Below, piece after piece: positions 18,931 to 29,079 of a stretch of DNA of 35,000 bases. Location of the stretch: assembly GCA_009746045.1 (NCBI GenBank), contig RPFO01000038.1, positions 1,176,576-1,211,575 of the forward strand, in the 5' to 3' direction. How positions within the stretch are numbered: the stretch's first letter is position 1; each line of letters opens with the position of its first letter. The DNA is from Mesostigma viride. Taxonomy: Eukaryota > Streptophyta > Mesostigmatophyceae > Mesostigmatales > Mesostigmataceae. Made by a program: the position numbers and the translations under genes. The notes under the pieces are model-generated. The model worked only from the letters and a program-made list of their open reading frames with translations, was not told where the DNA came from and did no database searches.

Positions 18931-19085
18931 AGCCAGGACAACAGCGGGTCGCTGCGTACCTGCCGTGGGAAGGAGGACAAGTGATACACAAATACCGTAC
19001 AAGTGATACACAAATACCGTACAAGTGATACACAATTGCAGCCAGGACAACAGCGGGTCGCTGCGTACCTGCCGCGGGAAGGAGG
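18931..19085 (+). repeat. 46-bp direct repeats flanking a 22-bp tandem
   Basis: A block starting AGCCAGGACAACAGCGGGTC is present at 18931-18976 and 19040-19085. Between them a 22-bp unit starting ACAAGTGATACACAAATACC occurs twice, plus a partial third copy (18977-19033). Confidence 0.85.
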
Positions 19086-19105
19086 GGGGTGGTACACAAA
19101 TATCC

Positions 19106-19691
19106 GACCTATATATTAGCAATAGCCGCCGCCTATCAAACAGGTCCTATTCATCACGAGCGTCAACGCCCCGTCATCGCCCCGTCATCGCCCGGCCGAG
19201 GGCCTTAACCTGTTAACTCTTTATTCGGAGTGATAGTCAACGACCTATACTACCAATAGCTGCCGCATATCAAACATGGGCTTATCATCACGCCCGTCGA
19301 GGGCGATGACGGTGACGGTCGTCGCCCATGCCGAGCCAGCCGAGGGCCAACCTCTTAACTCTTTACATTTGTATTCGGAGTAGTAGTCAACGACCTATAT
19401 TACCAATAGCCGCCGCATATCAAAAAGGTCGTATTCATGACGCCCGTCGAGGGCGATGACGGTGACGCCGTCACCGTCATCGCCCACGGGCCAACATCTA
19501 AACTCTTCTCTTAATCAACAATCTATATTACCAATAGCCGCCGCCTGTCAAACAGATCCTATTCATCACGCGCGTCAACGCCCCGTCATCGCCCCGTCAT
19601 CGCCCCGTCATCGCCCCGTCATCGCTCCGTGATCGCCATGCCGACTGCCGAGGGCCAACCTCTTAACTCTTTATTCGGAGTAATAGTTAAC
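19106..19691 (+). repeat. Four-copy tandem repeat, 128-172 bp units
   Basis: Units begin at about 19106, 19242, 19392 and 19520, each with CTATATTACCAATAGCCGCC near the start and CCAACCTCTTAACTCTTTAT near the end. The centre varies: copies 1 and 4 carry (CCCCGTCATCG)n, copies 2 and 3 carry GTCGAGGGCGATGACGGTGAC. Copy 3 has a 16-bp-arm palindrome (19451-19485, 3-nt loop). Confidence 0.85.
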
Positions 19692-19699
19692 TGCCGGCA

Positions 19700-20800
19700 T
19701 TGCCATACAAGAAGAAGCTCTCGATCCTAGGTATAGACTACCTCGGGTATCATCATCGTAATTGCTAGCATCGAGATCATTCATACCTACCGACGATGGC
19801 CAGCTGCAAAAGAAAAATGTCGACCAACAGACAGGACCTATCGCCGGGAACCCTCAAGGCAATAAGGGCGAGACAGGCTTTCACCGTTAAGTAAAGTTGT
19901 CCACATCGTGCTAAGGAATTTGTGCTAATCTATGAGTACCTATATGGACACTTTGTCGCATTTTTTACATGGCAAATAAGCGATGTATGTGTCATGTAGG
20001 CTGCCATTGGTGCATGCATGCATGGGCCAGCAATGATGGTCAGAGGTACATTGTGCCTATGAGATAACCATCGATTTGTTGATCAGCAAGTGATTCATTA
20101 CGTGAGACAACAATATGTTTGGGGGCTAAGCTTCTTACATTGGTCACATGGCCCGCCATAATTGTTTTCTTATGTGTTTAAGGTTAGGGCTCTGTTCATG
20201 ACTGAACGTCATGAACGCGCTCTATTCATGACATTGATTAATTGATTTTAATTAGTCTCATGTCCATGTTGGGGGACCGGGATCTCTGAATTCCCCAAAG
20301 AAGATATAGTGGAAGTCCCCCAAGACGTCAATATCCGTCAAGACGTCAATAACTACATGTATGTCCACAGCTCAGCTAGTAGTCTAAAATATGGGCCTCG
20401 AGCTAATCTTGCACGCAAGCAATGCCTATCATCAAGGATGAATTAATGCCTATCAACAAGGAGAAAATCATGCTTGTTAAATTTCCTAGGACCCACAACT
20501 GGGGGGTCGTAGTCTTTGACAATGTCCGCCTGGGCAACGCTACTAATCCTACATATCCGAGGTCCCATGTATGAATAAGAGGGGTTGAGCGGATGACGCC
20601 AACAGTGTCTGTGCTCTGCATGTCAGCTAAAATCATATCGCGGAGACAAACATATGGCGGTATGTCCAATGTTGGCCACTGCGTCGCCTAACAGGTTGTT
20701 ACATGGTCGGCAAGGGCCTGACCATGTAAGAAGATATCTCCCTGGCTGGCCAGTCCACAAGGAACCAGCAGGGACCTCATCTGAATCAACCTGATTTATT
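19700..20800. other. Unassigned region
   Basis: No recognisable gene. A minus-strand frame at 20403-20669 (88 codons) lacks any motif. GTCAATATCCGTCAAGACGTCAA contains a short direct repeat. Confidence 0.35.
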
Positions 20801-20814
20801 AACTAACTACTTAA

Positions 20815-20872
20815 TTCATTTATTAAACTCATGCCCCCATTAGGGAGTCAAGGAGCATTAGTTAACCCCGAT
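20815..20872 (-). repeat. Older R2-type 3' end, target of the next insertion
   Basis: AT-rich tail, then CCCCCATTAGGGAGTCAAGG, AGCATTAGTTAACCCCGAT. The copy stops at ACCCCGAT and resumes beyond the inserted element at 21161. Confidence 0.6.
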
Positions 20873-21160
20873 TCATTCATTAATTAATTATATAAACACG
20901 TGCTCCCGTTGGGGAGTCACGGAGCACCGAAGTGCTTTTAATGCCTGTGTGTGCACAACAGGAGAAAGGGCAGAGACCCCCACTCTCCTTCATGCCTAAG
21001 GCATGCCACAGCTGCATTCGGGAACGCTAGCTAAACGGACACGCTAACGATCCGGCAATCTGTGGGTGCAATAAGACTCATGTGAGCATGGCATAACACT
21101 AGGAGCGTGGGCAAGTAATCTCATCATAGCCAGGACGTAGCATGGCTGTACTAGGACTAT
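20873..21160 (-). mobile_element. R2-type element with 8-bp TSD
   Basis: ACCCCGAT at 20865-20872 and 21161-21168 flanks 288 bp. The insert has a TCATTCATTAATTAATTA tail, hairpin CTCCCGTTGGGGAG, then GTCACGGAGCACCGAAGTGC and a body matching, inverted, 29960-30105 plus 30431-30530. No ORF remains; it is 5'-truncated. Confidence 0.75.
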
Positions 21161-21165
21161 ACCCC

Positions 21166-22402
21166 GATGGATGGATGGATGGATGGATGGATGGATGGAT
21201 GGATGGATGGATGGATGGATGGATGGATGGATGGATGGATGGATGGATGGATGGATGGATGGATGGATGGATGGATGGATGGATGGATGGATGGATGGAT
21301 GGATGGATGGATGGATGGATGGATGGATGGATGGATGGATGGATGGATGGATGGATGGATGGATGGATGGATGGATGGATGGATGGATGGATGGATGGAT
21401 GGATGGATGGATGGATGGATGGATGGATGGATGGATGGATGGATGGATGGATGGATGGATGGATGGATGGATGGATGGATGGATGGATGGATGGATGGAT
21501 GGATGGATGGATGGATGGATGGATGGATGGATGGATGGATGGATGGATGGATGGATGGATGGATGGATGGATGGATGGATGGATGGATGGATGGATGGAT
21601 GGATGGATGGATGGATGGATGGATGGATGGATGGATGGATGGATGGATGGATGGATGGATGGATGGATGGATGGATGGATGGATGGATGGATGGATGGAT
21701 GGATGGATGGATGGATGGATGGATGGATGGATGGATGGATGGATGGATGGATGGATGGATGGATGGATGGATGGATGGATGGATGGATGGATGGATGGAT
21801 GGATGGATGGATGGATGGATGGATGGATGGATGGATGGATGGATGGATGGATGGATGGATGGATGGATGGATGGATGGATGGATGGATGGATGGATGGAT
21901 GGATGGATGGATGGATGGATGGATGGATGGATGGATGGATGGATGGATGGATGGATGGATGGATGGATGGATGGATGGATGGATGGATGGATGGATGGAT
22001 GGATGGATGGATGGATGGATGGATGGATGGATGGATGGATGGATGGATGGATGGATGGATGGATGGATGGATGGATGGATGGATGGATGGATGGATGGAT
22101 GGATGGATGGATGGATGGATGGATGGATGGATGGATGGATGGATGGATGGATGGATGGATGGATGGATGGATGGATGGATGGATGGATGGATGGATGGAT
22201 GGATGGATGGATGGATGGATGGATGGATGGATGGATGGATGGATGGATGGATGGATGGATGGATGGATGGATGGATGGATGGATGGATGGATGGATGGAT
22301 GGATGGATGGATGGATGGATGGATGGATGGATGGATGGATGGATGGATGGATGGATGGATGGATGGATGGATGGATGGATGGATGGATGGATGGATGGAT
22401 GG
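21166..22402 (+). repeat. Perfect (GGAT)n array, about 309 units, 1.24 kb
   Basis: I see no interruption in 1,237 bp. It begins directly after ACCCC of the older R2 3' end, whose normal sequence there is CCCCGATGGATGG, so the array is an expansion of a tract native to the retroelement. All six frames are open and read as (WMDG)n or (PSIH)n; they are not genes. Confidence 0.98.
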
Positions 22403-22616
22403 CTTGTCTTACATGATGCAGTGGAACTTTGGTGCTGGAGGGTTAATTGTGGCCCGGTCTGGTTTAGCTTCAGTGCTCTCATGGCGGCCTTCATTTGTAA
22501 TTATTTGAATGCATGCCCATTGGGCCATGCATAGTGTATATTTTTTACGCATGCACGCCCATTATGTATCGCTGGGTCCATCCCATCAATGCTTGTTTAT
22601 TGCCAGGTCTGGTGTA
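22403..22616. other. Short unassigned segment between arrays
   Basis: Contains an imperfect hairpin TGCATGCCCATTGGGCCATGCA near 22510 preceded by AATTATTTGAA, which again looks like a retroelement tail-hairpin junction. Confidence 0.35.
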
Positions 22617-22735
22617 AGTAAGTTAGTACTTGCGTGTCATGCGCATGGGCATGTTTAGAGTACTATGCTAATCTCTTTAGAAACATAATTACACGGAAGT
22701 TACAAATCTCATCTGCATCATGCCCCAAGACACTA
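22617..22735 (-). repeat. R3 dispersed repeat with short AAGT tail
   Basis: TAAGTAAGTTAGTACTTGCGTGTCATGCGC and following bases match 11813-11930. Here the AAGT tail is only about three units. Confidence 0.6.
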
Positions 22736-22744
22736 CATTAAAGA

Positions 22745-23081
22745 ATCAAATAAAATTATAACATGCCTCCGTTGGGAGATCATGCAGCACATGCATATTC
22801 CTTGCTGAATGGGTAGAGGTGGGTCAAGCCGCAACATCGAAATAAGCTAACTCTAAGCTATCTAGTCTACAAAATCCTCACTACACTTCTCCCCAAAGCG
22901 CCCCTTCCGCTTTGGGGGAGGGGGCTTACCCACATGGGCTGGCGTGTGAGCCGGGACATTGGTCTTCCACCTCTTCTTGTTCTGCATAGGAACAGAGAGC
23001 GAAGAAATGCGGTGTGGGGACCCCTTCTCGTGGTAATGCGTTACATGTACTCCCCACCGGGCTTTGCTCTTCATGGGTTCA
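22745..23081 (-). mobile_element. Truncated LINE 3' end, divergent subfamily
   Basis: On minus it encodes the LINE C-terminal end (SPHRISSLSVPMQNKKRWKT, then PAHTPAHVGKPPPPKRKGR), followed by the hairpin CTCCCAACGGAG and tail. TAAAGA at 22739-22744 and 23082-23087 may be the TSD (short, moderate support). It is clearly more diverged from the 27-kb LINE than the 12.3-kb copy is. Confidence 0.75.
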
Positions 23082-23104
23082 TAAAGACAACAATTATTCA
23101 GTAA

Positions 23105-23225
23105 GAATTTAATAAATTAGGAACATATATCCGTTGGGAGTCACTGTTACACATATACCTGAAAAGGGGCATATGATTTTAAATACATTCTGAGCTACAA
23201 CCTGCACGTGCATGGGTTTAGTTAA
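23105..23225 (-). repeat. R1-type 3' end fragment
   Basis: AATAAATTAGGAACATATAT, CCGTTGGGAGTCACTG and AAAAGGGGCATATG follow the R1 pattern of tail, hairpin and 3' block. The left arm of the hairpin is weakened (ATCCGTTGGGAGT). Confidence 0.6.
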
Positions 23226-24177
23226 CTGGCACCTATACTAGAGGCCTGACATGGGGTGGAGCTTCAGTGCTTCCCCGCCTTCTCCTTCTCCCACACTGGG
23301 TGCTCCGCGTCCTTCTTCTCCGGCCCTGCCCATGGGTGCACCGGCCCCGCCTCCTCCTTCTCCTCACGGGACGATTCGCGCTCCACGCATGGCTGCAGCA
23401 TCAGTTAGCACGGGCAAGACATAGCAGTAACCGCGCTATGGCTGTTCTAGCACCAGCCTAGCAGACTGCCATGATCACTCAGCAAACCCACGACAGCTAA
23501 ACCCTTGGCTGTCACAACCAGTCCATGCATCATTAAGTATGGGTACAGGGAAAGCTTCCCGCATATCCATGGCCATATGGATGGCAGCAACACAACGACT
23601 TGCCCCCTAGCCCCCCGTGCACACACAAAAACGTGGGTCGTGGCTTCCACGCCCCATCCGCCATGCATGCCAGCGCGTACCTTACTCGCATTCACACCGG
23701 GCTGCATCCCAGCGCCGTTGCTGTCCCCATGTGACACGTCGGCTGATTAAGCAGATACACAGCAGAGTCTGATGTAAACCGCTAAACCCCAAACCCATGC
23801 AGACCACAGTCAAGGACGCGTGCATGTCAAGCCATGCCAATTGTGAACCGTACAGCAATTTACTTTTCAAGCCTGAAGAGGTGGATAGCAGATACTAGCC
23901 TGGAAGAGGTTACAGGGGCACATGTCCATTAGCGAGCGGAACAACACAGCTTACACCCTACAAGCGTACCGCACAATGTCCTCCTGCAATTGTCTGCAGA
24001 TCTCCCAATGCCGCAGACATCTCCACTGCTCTCATGGCGATTGCAAATGCTTCATGCCGCTGACATCTCCACTGCTCTCATGGCGATTGCAAATGCTTGA
24101 TGCCGCACCTCTGCTTACAGCAGAAAAGCTTCCTCCGGGCGAGGCACCTGACTGGAACCAACACCCATTCCTTGGCT
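23226..24177. other. Unassigned region with a 46-bp direct repeat
   Basis: A GACATCTCCACTGCTCTCAT-type 46-bp unit is duplicated at 24016-24061 and 24062-24107. A Pro/Ser-rich plus-strand frame near 23255-23420 is possible coding DNA, but no motif supports it. Confidence 0.4.
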
Positions 24178-24480
24178 TCACAACGTGGCCATGACAGCAT
24201 CGTGAATCTGCTTCGCCAACGCCCACACTTCAGGACCCGCGCCCTGCACCGCCATGGCCACAGGCTGCACCGCTGCAATCGATGCAGCATTCACTGCCTG
24301 CGCCGCACCATGTACTGCATGCACGAAAGCCAATCCTGGCTCGGTTATCATGGTCTTGCCCGATTCCTGCTGCTTCTTCTTCTTCGATGCGGTCATGCGC
24401 ACTTTATACCCCTTCCTCTCCAAGCACGCCTTCAGCACCTGGCTCGTGCGGTGCTGAATATGCTTCTGAAGGCGCGCCTT

Positions 24481-25288
24481 CTAAACACGAAATGTTGGCA
24501 ATGTATGATTCCCAAACGGCATGATAGGCACATAATCAGTCCCATGAATTGCTTTGCGGCAGTCAATGCACCAGAACACCTGTTGAAAAAAGAAGGTTAT
24601 GCACGCTAGCGATTACCCGCGGCAAGAAGCAATCAACACGCCTCGCTAACAACTGCAACCACAATGTAATTCATGACGGGCCACTCACCGCTACCCTGCT
24701 CTCCTGCTTCAATGTCTCCCCATTCTCAAGGCCTCCATTGTAAACCTCTCCGTCTTCACCATCGTCATCGTCTTCCTCTTCCTCCACTCCGACGTATCCG
24801 TGTTTCCTTTTCCTAAGATACCTAGGGTTGTTCAAGTCGTATGTGCGGCGTTGGCACACTTCCAACAAAATTTTGGCCGCCTCTACCCATTACCATTTAT
24901 TCGTACTATCATAACATATCCAGGCGTTTGAAAAATCATTCCCTCGTTCGAACTTCTACCCCTGGGCGTCCATGACGAGGCAGTCACGACGGGACGCAGA
25001 TGCACAAAAATAAAACAAGGCGACATCCCTTCAATCATTGACCAAAAAACAGAATACGCGCAGAACTTGGATTTCAACACCACGCACCCATTACCAGCGA
25101 GCACGGCTGGCCTGCAACCGCCATCATTTCATAACCAGAAGCCAGGGCCCACACTCCATCCCGTTACCTCATCTTCCACGCACGGCTTCCGCTGCTTCCC
25201 TCTGCTCTTTCGCATTCTCCGCCAGCAACCTCGCCTTCTCCTCGTCCAACAATCCACTAACAATAAAATCCCCTCTATTGGACGCCAT
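24481..25288 (-). CDS. Candidate three-exon hypothetical protein
   Basis: I join exon 1 at 25184-25288 (35 codons, MASNRGDFIV... ending EAAEA), exon 2 at 24689-24880 (64 codons, AAKILLEVCQRRTYDLNNPR, then an acidic run VEEEEDDDDGEDGE) and exon 3 at 24481-24579 (VFWCIDCRKAIHGTDY ... TAG). The intron at 24580-24688 is strong: donor GTGAGT, acceptor TTCTTTTTTCAACAG, phase 0. The intron at 24881-25183 (GTGCGT...GTAGAG) is a guess chosen to keep frame. A TATAAAAA lies about 120 bp upstream. After the TAG the same frame stays open to 24178 with coding-like sequence (KARLQKHIQHRTSQV..., a Lys-rich stretch, an Ala/Val-rich end), so the TAG may be a nonsense mutation or a wrongly placed exon end. A CxxC pair hints at a small zinc site. 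Function unknown; possibly transposon-derived. Confidence 0.4.
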
Positions 25289-25405
25289 TCAGACGAACTT
25301 TGCTAGCGTCTTTTCACCGGCCCCAGCACACATAATCTATAGCCGCTTACTGACAACGGCCGACAACGACAACTGCTGAATAGGCGAAAAAGGCTGATAA
25401 CTACA

Positions 25406-25413
25406 TTTTTATA
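25406..25413 (-). promoter_or_regulatory. Possible TATA box
   Basis: TATAAAAA on the minus strand, about 120 bp upstream of the ATG at 25288 of the candidate three-exon gene. Confidence 0.3.
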
Positions 25414-25794
25414 TTTCGCTGCATTTGCTAATAGACACGCACGTTCTCCCACTTCTCCATTACAATATAATTATCCATCTGGCCGTGTACAGGCAAAGAT
25501 CCCCGAAGTAACTTACTGAAACGTATCTTACAGCATCGGATCACTGGCACCTAATCTACAGGTGGTAGATTACCAACCAAGACCCGTCGCGGTAATTTAC
25601 TCTGTCGGTAATGTACTACCAAAGATGTGCAGTCGTAACGTTACTCTTACTTACGGCTAGTAAAATTACTACGTAGGATGATAGGTAGTAATGATTACGG
25701 CGTTGGATCTCACGCCTCGGATCTAGGTAGTAAGATAAGACCTCGTAATTTACGCCTCGGATCCTTTTTACTACCCTCGGACGAAAAGTATAGT

Positions 25795-26858
25795 GATGGA
25801 TGGATGGATGGATGGATGGATGGATGGATGGATGGATGGATGGATGGATGGATGGATGGATGGATGGATGGATGGATGGATGGATGGATGGATGGATGGA
25901 TGGATGGATGGATGGATGGATGGATGGATGGATGGATGGATGGATGGATGGATGGATGGATGGATGGATGGATGGATGGATGGATGGATGGATGGATGGA
26001 TGGATGGATGGATGGATGGATGGATGGATGGATGGATGGATGGATGGATGGATGGATGGATGGATGGATGGATGGATGGGTGGGTGGGTGGGTGGGTGGG
26101 TGGGTGGGTGGGTGGGTGGGTGGGTGGGTGGGTGGGTGGGTGGGTGGGTGGGTGGGTGGGTGGGTGGGTGGGTGGGTGGGTGGGTGGGTGGGTGGGTGGG
26201 TGGGTGGGTGGGTGGGTGGTGGGTGGGTGGTGGGTGGGTGGGTGGGTGGGTGGGTGGGTGGGTGGGTGGGTGGGTGGTGGGTGGGTGGGTGGGTGGGTGG
26301 GTGGGTGGGTGGTGGGTGTGGTGGGTGGTGGGTGGGTGTGTGTGTGTGTGGGTGGGTGGGTGGGTGGGTGGGTGGGTGGGTGGGTGGGTGGGTGGGTGGG
26401 TGGGTGGGTGGGTGGGTGGGTGGGTGGGTGGGTGTGGGTGGGTGGTGTGGTGGGTGGTGGGTGGGTGGGTGGGTGGGTGGGTGGGTGGGTGGGTGGGTGG
26501 GTGGGTGGGTGGGTGGGTGGTGGGTGGGTGGTGGGGGTGGGTGGGTGGGTGGGTGGTGGTGGGTGGTGGTGGGTGGGTGGGTGGGTGGTGGTGGGTGGGT
26601 GGGTGGGTGGTGGGTGGGTGGTGTGTGTGTGGGTGGGTGGGTGGTGGGTGGGTGGGTGGGTGGGTGGGTGGGTGGGTGGGTGGGTGGGTGGGTGGGTGGG
26701 TGGGTGGGTGGGTGGGTGGGTGGGTGGGTGGGTGGGTGGGTGGGTGGGTGGGTGGGTGGGTGGGTGGGTGGGTGGGTGGGTGGGTGGGTGGGTGGGTGGG
26801 TTGGTGGGTGGGTGGGTGGGTGGGTGGGTGGGTGGGTGGGTGGGACGGTGGGTGGGTG
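25795..26858 (+). repeat. (GGAT)n then (GGGT)n compound array, 1.06 kb
   Basis: About 70 perfect GGAT units (25795-26077) change abruptly to GGGT. The GGGT part has perfect blocks at both ends and a messy centre (about 26218-26645) with GTGGTGGG slips and a GTGTGTGTG tract. It ends with GGGACGGTGGG and directly abuts an R1 element. Open frames across it are by-products. Confidence 0.97.
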
Positions 26859-27230
26859 CCATGCAGGGTGGGCACACGCGCATGTGCGCCCATAATGGCC
26901 CCCATGGATGATGCCTTCAGCATTTAGCCAAGCTATATGCCTATAATGGGACCTCCCATGGATCATTGTTGCATTAATAATTTAGCCATGCTATGCCTAT
27001 GCAGAGAGACGCTCTCTGTTGAGAAGCCATGCCCTAGCTCTTGTATAGCTATTCATGATGATCTTCCCCCGGCCCATGACAGGCTCCCCCTTAGCTGGGC
27101 ATAGCTTTCAATAGATCATGGGGGTGCAGGTGCCCCGGCCCTGGAGCACCTAGCTAGAGCAAGTGTCGCTTATATTCCCACCCTTGCAGGAAGTAGCCCA
27201 GAATAGCCATATGCCCCTTCTCAGCGATAT
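26859..27230 (+). mobile_element. R1 element, plus orientation, interrupted by a LINE
   Basis: Inverted match to the 3' region of the ORF1-only element (13300-12960): GCACATGTGCGCCCATAATG, TAGCTCTTGTATAGC, GATGATCTTCCCCC, CCATATGCCCCTTCTC. It stops at CTCAGCGATAT and resumes at 29024 with ATGTGCTACTTGTACTCCCAACGGAG and an AT tail to about 29066. The LINE between is therefore younger. Confidence 0.8.
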
Positions 27231-29012
27231 TAAATTAAAATTAAATTATAACATGCCTCCGTTGGGAGATCATGTAGCACATATTCCTTGATGGGTGGTG
27301 GAAATTGGAGAGAGCCGCGTAATCTAACTATCCTAACGCTAATCTACCTTGTCTAGAAAAATCCTAACTCCCCTATACTCGTCAAAACGCCTCCTCCTCT
27401 AGGGGGCCGGGAGGGGGCTTGCCCACAGGGTAGGGCATGTGAGCCTTGACAATCTTCTGCATGCCACCGCGTCTTGTTCTGCATGGCAGTCCAAAGAAGG
27501 GAGAGAGAGTGGATGCGGTATTCAAACTGGGCTGGGACCAGTAGGTCATCCAGCAACATCTGTACGTAGTTCGTGACATGTTTCCCTACCCTTTTGCATG
27601 GGAATGCCCTTGGGGCCAGGCCAGGTCAGAATGTGCCGCCCTGGCTGGCCAAGCCGCTGGGGGCCTGCCAGACCAAGGGCAGTGTCGACCTGGCTAGTGC
27701 GAGCAAGGTGTCCTACAAATGCTATCCTACGCTGTCTAATCTCGTCCGAAATACGAGGCATGCCCTGATACAAAGACTCTGATGACGGGCGCTTGGAAAA
27801 CCCTACGTTCAGGACCTGTCGGAGCATCCTGTAAACTGTGCCGTCTAGCCTAGCTGCCAGTGTGGGTGCGAGTGTCCACGCCTCGGCGCCATACGTGAGC
27901 ACCGTGAGGACGAGGACCTTGAAGAGCATGCGTTTGCGGTGGTCGCCCAGGCCCTTGGAGCGCCAGTAGGTGTTGGGCGAACGAAGCCTAGCCCAGGCCA
28001 GGCCGATGCGGGTGTCCACATCGTCGGCGGTGTCAGGGAGCCAGCTCCCTAACAGCTTGAGGCGATCGCGGAACGGGACCGTCGTCCCATTGAGCAGGCG
28101 CGGCAGCGGCGGTGTACTGGAGGCCCCAATCACCATCGCCTCAGTTTTGACACTAATCTCCAACCCCACCGCCCTCCGGCCTCCAGGCCCAGACAGTCCA
28201 GCCAGGTCTGAATGTGCTCGGGGCGCGCGATGAGGGTGGTGTCATCCGCATAAATCAGGTCGGCCAGGCGGTAACCAGGTCTAACCCCGCCATGCTCTTT
28301 CTCGTTAAGGATGTCCAAGCCAGTGGCTCGAACCCCTTAAAAGCAGTAAAGCGCGCACGTGCTCGGCGCATCAACGTGATCCACGACAATAATGAACAGG
28401 TATATGGGGACAGGACACAACCTTGCCACACCCCGTGGTGAAGGGGGAATGGTGGGGTGGTGCCTTCCGCAGTCCGCACTACTGCCTGTGAGCCCTCATA
28501 CAGTCGGCGAATGGCAGCAATAAACGCAGGTGGCACTCGATCCAGAGGCTGCTAGGATGGCCTGGAAAGAGCCTCCCAGAGGACCGTGTCAAAGGCCTTG
28601 ATATAGTCAACAAAAATGAAGACCAGCGGCAAACTGTCAGGGGGAAGGCGACGCACCTCCTCCATCAACCGGCGCGCGACAAACACAGCCATGACAGTGT
28701 TACGACCACGACAGAAACCCATCTGAATTGAGACTCACCCAGGTGTGGGTCCAGCGCGGCGCGGAGCCTGTGCAGCATCATGCGCATGAAGACCTTCAGC
28801 GCGGCGCTCTGGAGCCTGGCAGACACCCCGGTAGTTACCGGGGTCAGCAGCAGAGCCCTTCTTGTACAGCATGACGCGGATGGCCGTCTGCCACTCTGCA
28901 GGCGGAGGCTCGTCAGAAAGCAGGACACGGTTGCAGAACGCCAGCAGAAGATCCCTAACCGCCGGATCAGGGGTCTTCAGCAGCTCAGCAGAAAGGTGCT
29001 CAGGGGAAGCAG
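27231..29012 (-). mobile_element. 5'-truncated LINE with reverse transcriptase, 11-bp TSD
   Basis: CTCAGCGATAT at 27220-27230 and 29013-29023 flanks 1,782 bp. On minus it encodes the second half of a non-LTR retrotransposon ORF2, then a 3' region (27350-27260), the hairpin CTCCCAACGGAG and a TTATAATTTAATTTTAATTTA tail. The endonuclease half is missing through 5' truncation. It sits inside an R1 element of opposite orientation. Confidence 0.9.
27353..29011 (-). pseudogene. LINE reverse transcriptase, truncated and frameshifted
   Basis: RT motifs appear in the right order across several frames. VFIFVDYIKAFDTV (28580-28620) holds the first catalytic Asp. GVWQGCVLSPY (28402-28434) is the QG-LSP motif. 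LIYADDTTLIA holds YADD at 28241-28252. KTEAMVIG and RLKLLGSWL follow. The C-terminal connection region has VLTYGAEAWTL and RRIAFVGHLART, typical of RTE/Jockey-like LINEs, and a basic tail (QNKTRW, VGKPPP) shared with 12265-12596 and 22745-23081. Frame changes near 28310, 28170, 28560 and 27570 show the copy cannot make an active enzyme. Clade placement is tentative. Confidence 0.85.
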
Positions 29013-29079
29013 CTCAGCGATATATGTGCTACTTGTACTCCCAACGGAGTTATGTTCCTAATTAATTAATTGCCGATAT

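Noticed and set aside
21142-22534. Long open frames encoding (WMDG)n and (PSIH)n
   Set aside because: A pure tetranucleotide array is open in every frame because 12 nt give a four-residue repeat without stops. There is no unique coding sequence around it.
24178-24580. Alternative genetic code with TAG read as Gln
   Set aside because: The kinase frame and the ORF1 frame both end naturally at TAG, so a simpler cause (mutation or splicing) is preferred for the in-frame TAG.
25616-26966. Frames of 370-435 codons on both strands
   Set aside because: Same reason: simple-sequence reading through GGAT/GGGT repeats.
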